From: a bacterium
GTDB taxonomy: Bacteria; Verrucomicrobiota; Verrucomicrobiia; Limisphaerales; UBA8199
Assembly: GCA_021784555.1 (NCBI GenBank)
Contig: JAJYHY010000009.1
Coordinates: forward strand, 1 to 50,813
Length of the DNA: 50,813 nt
Direction: 5' to 3'
Below the pieces are notes generated by a model that saw nothing but the letters and a program-made list of their open reading frames with translations, did not search any database and had not been told where the DNA came from. Of the stretch, positions 27,401-34,500 are shown piece by piece. Numbering within the stretch: the stretch's first letter is position 1; each line of letters opens with the position of its first letter. The position numbers and the translations under genes were made by a program.

Positions 27401-28728
27401 GGTCAGCCACGGGGCAACCGAATGGGGAAAGCTCTGGCGGGGCGGGGGGCGTCTTCGATGTCGGCAGCGCCACGGCCGGGGCGGGAACTAACGTCACCCT
27501 CCCCGTCACGGTGAGCGGCTTTACCAACGTGACCACCTTCCAGTTTACGCTGACCTGGGACACAAATGTGCTCCAATACACGTCCGTGGCCGATTTCGGG
27601 CCGAGAGGACTCACAAACGAGGATTTCGGGTTTGAGCCAAGTGCCCCGGGCACTCTGACGGTGTCGTGGGACGACCCGGACGCGACCGGGCTCGCCATGA
27701 ACGACGGTTCAGCCCTCTTTTCGGTCAACTTTGCCGTTGTGGGACGCGCCGGGCAGCATAGTGCAATTACGTTTTCCAACGACCCGACGCCGACCGAACT
27801 GAGCGAGGACCTCCATATCGTGAGCCTCACCCCCGTTTCCGGCACCGTGGACATCTCCGCGCCCCCCGTCCAGGCCTGCCCGGCCGACACCGACGCCGAC
27901 TTCAGGATTGTCATTAGCGAGGTGACGGCTTACGGGGCGGCGTGGAAGCGAGGTGACACGTGGCCGAACCCGCCAAATCCGATTCCGATCTCGTATGTCA
28001 CGCGGGTGGGCTGTTTGTGGAAGAACGGGGAATGCTATGGATTTGACCAGAGCCAGGACCCGCCCCTGTGCTGGGTGTTGCAGCCCTGCCCGAGCATGGC
28101 TGGTGGGGCTGGGGCGCAGGCGACAGGCCAGGGTTCCGGTCCGGGCGCGGCGACGGTTAACGAGGCTGGGATCCCATCGGTGGTGCGGAGTGTTGATGGC
28201 GCTACGGTCTCCCTTGAAGCGGCTCCGAGTCAGTCCGTGAGCGTCTATGCGGTGGAGGAGGATTTGCCTGCCAGGTTGACGCCATACAGCATAACAGAGG
28301 GCGGCTCGTGGGATGCGGCGAACCGGAAGGTGAAGTGGGGGCCGTTTTTCGACAATGCGGCCCGGACGCTCTCTTACAGCCTGAGCGGGGTGGCCGAGGT
28401 TTATCCACTGAGCGGGGTCGGGAGTTATGACGGGATAAACGTGGCCACCATTGGGTCAGCGACCATCGACCTGGAGTCCACGCTGAGGCTGGGCGGCCTC
28501 GGGATTGGGCTCTCTGGGCAGGGCTTGACGTTCACCTTCTCCACCGACGTTGGGAGGCGGTATTACATTGAATGCACGGACAATCTGTCGCAGGGGCGGT
28601 GGCAGGTCGTGGCCGGGCCGCTGGGGGGCACGGGCCAGCCGATGCGGTGGACTGACGACGGGCACAGTACGGAAAGCCCGTCGCCTGGGTCTGGAGCGCG
28701 ATTCTATCGGGTGCGATCCTCGCCGTGA
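24430..28728 (+). CDS. Large exported Ig / beta-repeat / dockerin / cohesin protein with module copy D
   Basis: 1432 aa. Signal peptide about 1-40 ('FAVLTLALTLVLLPAPTGAQ'). An Ig-like domain ('ASFSVVVADTQTSYQWQFNG', about 58-140), a thrombospondin-3-like calcium motif (DPDGDGVSNLQEF, about 178-190) and an InlB-like repeat (about 205-275). Two long beta-repeats of about 240 residues (about 290-760) share 'TLENAGTTLWTGTADWNFH' and 'NNYGTVDIQ', suggesting a beta-helix. A regulatory-like plus dockerin region (about 815-1000) has calcium loop DVNGSGSVTTLA, where the last Asp is Ala. A cohesin (about 1008-1145) and the shared module (about 1150-1432) follow. It starts 9 bp after the RHS pseudogene. 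Adhesive or scaffold function is inferred; no hydrolase domain is visible. Confidence 0.88.
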   Translation: MKRTESFAVPLLPGASGSARFAVLTLALTLVLLPAPTGAQDSQFYSDPTGNLQAQAAETFGPPRLLGQPQDQVVEPGQAASFSVVVADTQTSYQWQFNGVDIGGANADALLLQNVAPTNEGTYRVVVRNPFGSVTSAPARLWLDTHGNGLPGSWELTYFSPATLANPSLEATVWGASADPDGDGVSNLQEFRDGTNPTNAASALYHLSLLSDDGTVSAVPDLPAYTNGQTVTLTAVSQSGGGRFYAWTGDVITRDNPITLTMTNNKSLFAHFTPGIFYWTSPASGDWSVAANWAPPLAPGSNDTVLILSTVTVTLNSNVDLMDFTLGSPGAAPILSGSGTLGVQRLATWNSGSMDGTGRTVIDPGATLSIANSGWINMTRRTLENAGTTLWTGTADWNFHGGGVITNRPGALFEVQKAGALSWGIFDAASRFDNAGVFRKSVSAGTLTVGGANVTFNNYGTVDIQSGTLNLSGGGRNAGAITVPAGTALNLSGGTFNSNPGSSITGGGSFTVNGAMANLAGLVQVTGTNTFSDYVANLTGDYICTNNTLIISSGTVNFSGTGTVAPAELDLRNGPYLTGSQVVSVGRVMNWTGGWMDGSGRTVIAPGATLNIVNSGNITLTRRTLENAGTTLWTGTADWNFHNGAVITNRPGALFEVRNARAMFWSIFEAASRFDNAVTFRKSASAGTLTFGGPDMSFNNYGTVDIQRGVLAVNAGYNATSNALLSCAIGGTNAGTSYGQLRIGGAVTLKGALRVELTNNYFPNPNDSFTVLSAGTRNGAFSSFFYPSNLLTMQLSNMPNSVIVMAGSSFPSLSGFVAYYSTNGPGGPLSAVRLQGASLGLEGDTNLATLSAADGSYSFAPLAPGGGYSVTPTKADDSPPANGVTTLDIALIRRQILGLAPLDSPYKLLAADVNGSGSVTTLALAPMRSLILGLTNSMPAGLWRFVPAAYVFADPQNPWNAPATLFYTNVTSGLLGQDFIAIKLGDVNNSWSATGQPNGESSGGAGGVFDVGSATAGAGTNVTLPVTVSGFTNVTTFQFTLTWDTNVLQYTSVADFGPRGLTNEDFGFEPSAPGTLTVSWDDPDATGLAMNDGSALFSVNFAVVGRAGQHSAITFSNDPTPTELSEDLHIVSLTPVSGTVDISAPPVQACPADTDADFRIVISEVTAYGAAWKRGDTWPNPPNPIPISYVTRVGCLWKNGECYGFDQSQDPPLCWVLQPCPSMAGGAGAQATGQGSGPGAATVNEAGIPSVVRSVDGATVSLEAAPSQSVSVYAVEEDLPARLTPYSITEGGSWDAANRKVKWGPFFDNAARTLSYSLSGVAEVYPLSGVGSYDGINVATIGSATIDLESTLRLGGLGIGLSGQGLTFTFSTDVGRRYYIECTDNLSQGRWQVVAGPLGGTGQPMRWTDDGHSTESPSPGSGARFYRVRSSP
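27877..28728 (+). repeat. Shared C-terminal module, copy D
   Basis: 283 codons plus stop from CPADTDAD. The loop is DTDADFRIVISE. It has one extra cysteine (RVGCLW instead of RVGYLW). The homologous 3' flank continues to about 28895. Confidence 0.85.
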
Positions 28729-28903
28729 GGCCGCCAGCCAAGCTAATACGAAAGTGTTCGACCTGCTGACCAGGCGTTGCTGGAGGGCTGGCGCGAGCGC
28801 CTGGTCCACTCATAGGCGGACTCGAACAGTTTGGACCGTCGCGGGCACTCCTGGCCGGCCAGACAGATTCCAGCACCGGCGAGCACGGACGAAATCCGCC
28901 AAA
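28729..28903. other. Intergenic: 3' flank of module copy D
   Basis: It aligns to 12750-13000 with a gap; the first 45 bp and the block near 28855-28890 match best. No gene is seen. Confidence 0.5.
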
Positions 28904-29113
28904 TCAGCGATAGGGGGGCGCGAGTTTGCCCTCCGAGGTCAGGATTCCGGCATCAATGAGGGACTGTCGACGCTGGGTGCGGCTCATCCGCCGAACAGAG
29001 GCAACGGCCCGCTCTAGCGCCGTTTCAAGACGCGCGCCCGTCCTGGTCCGCCGAGCTCCATTATTCGCGTGGCTTGTCCGCTTCACGCCGGCATTTTGTT
29101 CTTTGCTAATCAT
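28904..29113 (-). CDS. Small basic hypothetical protein
   Basis: 69 aa, minus strand. An Arg-rich N-terminal half is followed by a helical segment and the end 'RRQSLIDAGILTSEGKLAPP', a C-terminal pattern I have seen in small verrucomicrobial and planctomycete proteins, often in two-gene cassettes. Its start overlaps the end of the upstream minus-strand gene by 8 bp, which supports both being real. Function unknown; an antitoxin-like role is possible but not shown. Confidence 0.6.
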   Translation of the reverse strand: MISKEQNAGVKRTSHANNGARRTRTGARLETALERAVASVRRMSRTQRRQSLIDAGILTSEGKLAPPYR

Positions 29114-29366
29114 CAGTCAAGCTCTCGGGTCTAAAGTAGCCCAAAATGGAACATGTCTCGCGCACGACTATCTGGATGTGGGACTTGCGCGTGATGGAAG
29201 ATCCCTCGTATGCGGGCTCCCCCTCCTGAAAAACGCCGCGGACCGTGTGGAATTTCTGCCCGGCTTGGGCCTCGAGAATGGGAATTGCCCAGTTCAACAG
29301 CGCGCAATCGAGCTTTCGCAACGCCAATTCTTCCGGGTTTCCAGGCAACCCCTCATTCCGCGGCAT
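29106..29366 (-). CDS. Hypothetical protein, partner of the downstream small gene
   Basis: 86 aa from ATG 29366 (minus strand); a GTG lies one codon upstream, and protein-like sequence ('ASSARASGLKQGAFLV') continues further upstream without an obvious start. The text 'LDCALLNWAIPILEAQAGQK' and 'SHIQIVVRETCSILGYFRP' looks like a compact folded domain, with composition unlike the reverse strand. I do not recognise the family. The 8-bp overlap with the next gene suggests a translationally coupled pair. It could be a toxin-antitoxin-like cassette, but no known toxin motif is visible. Confidence 0.5.
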   Translation of the reverse strand: MPRNEGLPGNPEELALRKLDCALLNWAIPILEAQAGQKFHTVRGVFQEGEPAYEGSSITRKSHIQIVVRETCSILGYFRPESLTDD

Positions 29367-29510
29367 CACGAGAAAGGCACCCTGTTTCAGTCCCGAGGCC
29401 CTCGCACTTGAGGCCTCTTCGGTTTCCTCCGTGAACGGAACGTCTATGGTTGTCTTGCAGGTTGAGAGTTGAGAGTTGAAAGGGCTGCCGAACAACGGTA
29501 CTCTTCCGAC

Positions 29511-29717
29511 ATGAGCACGGTTGCCGAAATCAAACAAGCCATCGAAAAGCTGCCCCACGCCGACTTTTGGGAGCTTTCCCTGTGGGTCGCCCAGCGCCGC
29601 GAGGACGAATGGGATAAACAGATCGGAGACGATATCCTCGCCGGCAAGCTCGATGCCCTTGCCGAAGAGGCTCTTGCCGATCTCAAGGCCGGCAGGACGC
29701 ACCCCTTTCCCCAATGA
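29511..29717 (+). CDS. Antitoxin-like protein of a type II toxin-antitoxin pair
   Basis: 68 aa from ATG 29511. It is a helical, acidic protein: 'STVAEIKQAIEKLPHADFWE', a WD-rich middle 'EDEWDKQIGDDILAGKLDAL' and the end 'ALADLKAGRTHPFPQ'. This layout (small, ending in a K-A-G-R-T-x-P tail, next to a RelE/ParE-like start) is that of many solitary-helix antitoxins. The stop overlaps the toxin start in ATGA. Since the toxin is truncated, this antitoxin is probably an orphan. Confidence 0.65.
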   Translation: MSTVAEIKQAIEKLPHADFWELSLWVAQRREDEWDKQIGDDILAGKLDALAEEALADLKAGRTHPFPQ

Positions 29718-29776
29718 GATCCCGGGCCTCGGAAGAATTCTGGCGGCTCTACCAACAACTCCCCAATCGGGAGCGC
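29714..29776 (+). pseudogene. 5' remnant of a RelE/ParE-like toxin
   Basis: The frame starting ATG 29714 reads 'MRSRASEEFWRLYQQLP', the usual first strand and helix of RelE-type mRNA interferases ('..EFW.LY..LP'). After about 20 codons it turns into repeat-like sequence ('LAALPFPRIPCIPRF') and none of the later catalytic region is found. The junction is next to a palindromic intergenic repeat (29796-29826), which may have caused the loss. Confidence 0.55.
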
Positions 29777-30479
29777 GTTACACTGGCAGCCCTCCCTTTT
29801 CCGCGTATTCCGTGTATTCCGCGGTTCCCATGCCGCGAACGATGCTCGTCCCGCCAGCCGCTCTTTGCCCTGAGCGGGACAAATGTCCCAAGGCTTTTTT
29901 GCGGATTTTTCTCGACGTCCGCTTCCGCTCTCGCTTAATTTCAATGAAGCACAGTAAAAGTCACGATCGCAAAACCGAACGCGGCCACTGGCCTGCGCCG
30001 CGAGTTGTCGGTTTTGTCAACTGTCGCGGCAAACCGCGCGGGTGCATGCCGCTGCGTTAGTGCCGGTCCGACTAGAGGCCCAGGAATTGGGACGTCGGTG
30101 CTCCCCGCCGAGGCCAAAATAAGCGCCAGGATGTCAGTTCGTTGCGGGCGCCTGATTCTGGAGTTGCTTGCGGCGGGTGGTGTTGCGCGGGCACGACCGC
30201 GCCTTCGATCGGCGAAAGGGTGCTCTCAAATGGACAAGATGACGCACAGGGCCGTTGCCAAACCGAAGCCCGGGCGGTTGCCAGGGCTTCCTTCGCGGGG
30301 AGGCTCTATGTTTCGAGGCCCAGGCTGCCGCGCCCCGGCCATCACAACCGCGGAATACACGGAATACACGGAAGCCGCGATCTCCGGATCGGTCGGCTAT
30401 GGAAGTACCCGTGGTCGGCGGGTTTGGAAACCCGCGACACGGCAGACTTGGAAGTCTGCGCTACGCCGCCCCGACTTTC
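29777..30479. other. Gene-poor spacer with inverted repeats
   Basis: No supported gene. A repeat reading AACCGCGGAATACACGGAA lies at about 30347-30365 on the plus strand and in inverted orientation within 29796-29826. The rest (29900-30340) gives only low-quality open frames; I recognise nothing in it. Confidence 0.45.
30411..30464. repeat. Half unit of the four-hairpin repeat
   Basis: Only the 3' half of the 119-bp unit is present: CGGGTTT/AAACCCG and GCAGACTT/AAGTCTGC hairpins, ending CTGCGCTAC. It lies between genes. Confidence 0.75.
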
Positions 30480-30484
30480 TCAAT

Positions 30485-30715
30485 GGATTCCCGCCGCACC
30501 CCAAAGGCTGGCGCCCGATTCGGAAGGGCCCTTGGAGCCTCCGCCAGGTCTTGGAGTGCGGTGGCAAGGCGAAGCCGCGACACCGCTTTCCCATCTGCAA
30601 TTCTGTCCCCCGCGCTCCCTCCGGAGGCCACCGCCACACCGGGGGCCAAAGCGGCGTGGCGCTCCGCTTCCCGCCGCACTCCAAAAGCTCCGCCAGGTTC
30701 GCAGCCCTCGGGGCG
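30485..30715. repeat. Distant copy of the 180-bp repeat
   Basis: One full period and part of the next, strongly similar to 1-410. It is followed at about 30738-30769 by a 'GCCTCTGTGCCGGAGGCACT' element also seen, diverged, at about 430-447 and within the leader of the gene at 15602. Together with the gene fragment at 31180, it indicates that a segment like 1-1165 was duplicated here. Confidence 0.8.
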
Positions 30716-30768
30716 CGTCAGCGTGAGGACGGCGCCTGCCTCTGTGCCGGAGGCACTCCCGAGAATAG

Positions 30769-30960
30769 CCCAACGTCTCGACGTTGGGTCCGCGCACGGA
30801 ACGGACTAAGTCCCGATAGGGACGGCCGACGCCCTGGCCAACCTCGTTGCCCGCCGCGGCTTCAGCCGTCCCTATCGGGACTTATGGCCCTTCGCCAATC
30901 CTCCCCAACGTTGAAACGTTGGGCTATTATCGCCTGTCCCTCCGGGACAAGGGCGGCACG
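30769..30960. repeat. Cluster of perfect palindromic repeats
   Basis: CCCAACGT/ACGTTGGG around CTCG (30769-30788); a related CCCAACGTTGAAACGTTGGG at 30904-30923; a 19-bp inverted pair AAGTCCCGATAGGGACGGC (30808-30826) and its exact complement (30865-30883); GTCCCTCCGGGAC (30936-30948). These are REP-like elements without coding content. Positions 30961-31135 hold no recognised gene. Confidence 0.75.
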
Positions 30961-31179
30961 GGTTCTGCCGATAACCCCTTGTCTCTCCGGGACACAGGAA
31001 TGGCGCCAGCGTGGGCCAACAAAGCCTTCAGGCCCTGGCGGCGGTGAACGTGGGAAGCCGCGCTGCGGCGTGCCGCCTCTGCCAATCGCCGCGAGCCACG
31101 CGGGTCGGGTCAATCCATCGGGCTGGTCACCTGTTTGAACGGCCACGGTCTCTCACGAATTGAAAGGAGAAAATGCTCT

Positions 31180-31386
31180 ATGAAACTCACAGAAACCACA
31201 GCAACCCCAATCGCCCGCTGTAAAAGCAAGCGCTTGACTTTGGCTTGCCTTGCCTTCATTGCTCTGGCCTCCGTCCCGATTGCCGAGTGGGGGCAAATCG
31301 TCGCTGGAAGCGACGGGGACGACGGCGCGTTCGACCCGACGACCAACACGAACGTCGGCATGGCCGACCATCCGCGTCCTTTATGA
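31180..31386 (+). pseudogene. Truncated copy of the glycine-rich exported protein gene
   Basis: From ATG 31180 the protein follows the gene at 972 closely for about 65 residues: 'MKLTETTATPIARCKSKRLT', the signal peptide, 'GSDGDDGAFDPTTNTNVGMA' and 'DHP'. It then ends at a stop, with no Gly-rich or C-terminal part. The ribosome site (GAAAGGAGAAAA) and the DNA before it are duplicated too. A 68-aa exported peptide might still be made, but loss of the rest argues for a remnant. Confidence 0.8.
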
Positions 31387-31535
31387 AAGGGCGCATTAAT
31401 CTGTGGCCTCTTGTTGACGCTGCCCACCCCCGCAGCTCCGCCTGCCCAGCGCTCGACGCGACAAATGGGATTGAGGTTGACGTGGGCGGATCAGAACTCG
31501 GGTTGTCGCGTCGCGGGGCACGCCTAGCAGGGCCT

Positions 31536-34500
31536 ATGCTCAAGATGTCGGTCTTTGCGGCAGCGATTGGCGTGGGGTTCGTCGTCCGGGTCGCAGCGCA
31601 AACATCGCTCAGCGACGGTCTGGTGGCCTACTACACGTTCAACGGGAACGCCCACGACGAGAGTGGGAACGCCAACGACGGCACGGTCTATGGCGCTTCG
31701 TTCGTAGGGCCGGGCTCTGCGCAGCTGCCGGGGGGACTGCTATTCGATGGCAGCGATGATCGCGTGGAGGTGCCGGACTCCGCGAGCCTGCGACCGGCGG
31801 AGGTAAGCGTCGCGGCCTGGGTGAGATTCGATTCCCTGACAACGGCCAGGGCGTCCCGGCCGGGCCTGCAGTACCTCGTTTTCAAGAAGAACGTTCGGTC
31901 AGCCGATTTCGAAGGCTATGCCCTCTGTAAGTTTGAGGATCCAGACGGCCTCGACAGGCTTCAGTTCGTGGTTTCCTCTGAGAGCGGGGTTCAGGTGGCC
32001 GCCTCGTCCGCCTCAATCGTGCGGACTGGATGCCTTTATCAGGTTGTTGGGACCTACGATCAGAACGCGGTGAAGCTGTACGTGAATGGGGCTTTGGAGG
32101 CCGACCTACCCGCGGGGTTCCCGCCCAGTTACGATAGTACCCCGCTCATGCTCGGGGAGAGCGGGCAACCATTTGAAGGCAGGTTTGAGGGCCTGCTTGC
32201 TGATGTCCGCATCTACAACCGTGCCCTTTCGGCAGCCGAAGCTGACGCGCTGTACCTCGCCGGCACCTCGCTGGTCCCCGCACAGACGGTTGTCGTTTCA
32301 GGCCAAGCGTGCATCTATTTTGCCGCACAGACTGCGGCTTCGCTTGCTACTGCCGCCGCAACCCTTAACACGGGCGCTGCCGTATACTACTTCATTATTG
32401 ACGCTCAGACGGATGGCACCATTCCACCGCGTGTCCCGATCAGTGAATTTGCGACGTCGCTCCGGATTAGCGCATCTGGTACGTGGGGGCATGGACCGAC
32501 ATATACATCGGAAGCGGATGGGATTGACGGATCGGACACTGCGTCCCTAACGCCCTATAATTATTTTGGGATCGGGTTGGCAACTTATAGGCTGAATCAA
32601 TTGGTCGCAATCTTCCTGGATGCCGGCGGCAATCCGCTGGGTAGCGTCATGGGGCTGGGAACCGGCCCGATCGATGTTCCGGTCCCGACGGGCGCTGCTC
32701 AAATCTGCTTCGGCATGCACGACGCCTACGAATGGGCCAACAACTGGGGTAGTGTAACGGTTACGGTTCAGCCACGTAGTGGCGCCCTCGCGGCGATGTC
32801 GAACGTGCGAGCGAACCAGCGCCCTGGCACAAGACTTGTTGATGTGTTGTACAACCTCGGTGGCAACGGGTCCAGCCTCTCGGTTTCCGCCGCCGTCTCC
32901 AGCGATGGCGGCACGACGTTTGGCATTCCCGCAACGCACTTCAGCGGGGATGGGGTGACCAGCCCGACGGCGCCCGGAGCCGGCCTGCACATTGTCTGGG
33001 ACGCAGGCGCCGATCTTGGCTCGGGGTATTTCCCGAATGTCGTAGTCCGATTATCAGCGGGCGGATCCTCCGCTGCTTCCGGCGTGTTTCCGGTAGATCT
33101 GCGAGGTTTGAGCGGAGGTTTGGCCGTGAGCGGGCGGGCGCTGGATGCCGCGTCGCACCAACCGCTTGCCGGCGTGAGCATCAGCCTGGCTGCGCAGAAC
33201 ACCACCACGCTCTCGGACGGCACCTTCTCCCTGGCGGACGTTTCCTTGGCCAGCGGAACCAGCCTGACGGCGAATTTGTCCGGCTACCTGCCCGCTTCTT
33301 TGACGGTTGCGCCGCCGCCGGGGGCCAGCGTCGCGGCCCTGCCTGATATACTTTTGCACACAACTCCCTCCGGCAACCGGCCAGTGGTGACTTCGCTGAA
33401 CCCGAATGCGGAGCCGGTATATATCTCAGGCTGGCCGATAACCCACGATTTCACCGCGACCGTCAATTGGAACGGCGGCACGCCGGGCACGGTGGACTTC
33501 TATGCCAACGGCCAGGTCGTGAAATCCTTGACCGGCGCCGGACCGAGCTACACGGTGACTTTGGACTCAACGCCGTTCAGTCCATCGCTTGCGGTTGGCG
33601 GCAACACTGTTTCAGTCGTGGCCGAGAACGGCGGAGGAACGGCTTCCAAGGCAGCTTCCGTTTTCGTCTATGATGTCCCCTATCCCCAGCCGCTGCCGCT
33701 GATTTTCCCGCCCAGCTCGTTTTTGTCGGGTTCTCCGCCGACCGTTTTATCCGCCAGCGCCACGTGGCCCGACCCAGCGTGGAGCACACCCACGCTGAGC
33801 CTGCCCGTGATTGGCAAATTTGGATTGAGTTTCCAAGTCAACCCGCACCTCCAATACAACCTCTCGGACGGCGACTGGGAAGTGGGTATGGGCGACGGCG
33901 GAAGCGGTGACAACCTAACACTTAATCTTGGGCAAGACGAAGTGTCGGGGACGCTAAGCCTGGACGCGAGCGGCCATTTGTCTCCCAGCGCGGGATTTAC
34001 GGACACCCAAATCGCGGTGGCATTATCGCTGGGCGGCACGTTTCAGGTTGGCGAGTTCGGTCTCCTGGACTTGCTCGGTCCCGGAATATCGGACATTGTG
34101 TCCGGCGTTCCGGTGGTTGGAAATGCGGTCAGCGCGGTGTCGATTGAGGTGGATGCCGCGCCGCAAATCGGCGGAGACTTGAACCTCAGCTTTCCACAAT
34201 TTCAGTTTCAAAACGCCACCTTCAACGGCAGCATCGCCATCACCGCCAATTACGAACCGGAGTTGTGGGGCCTCGGAACGCTCAAAGCGTACGTCGGCGG
34301 AACACCCAGCTTGACCTTCCAGGTGCCAAGCCAGCCACCGGGCGGGTTTCTCCAGCAGGCGCAGTTTACGGCTTATGCTGGTCTGGATGTCGATACGTGG
34401 GTGTATAAGTGGTCCGGCGAGTATGTATTCTTGGATTTGAGCTGGCCATCCAGCAGCCAAAACGCGGCCCTGCAATCACTGGTAACCGGCCAGTGGATAC

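Noticed and set aside
9016-28728. Cellulosome gene cluster
   Set aside because: Cohesins and dockerins are present, but there is no glycoside hydrolase, carbohydrate-binding scaffoldin with serial cohesins, or S-layer homology domain.
30005-31138. 377-codon plus-strand frame in the repeat-rich spacer
   Set aside because: It runs through three different palindromic repeat types and the 180-bp repeat; it has no domain or plausible start.
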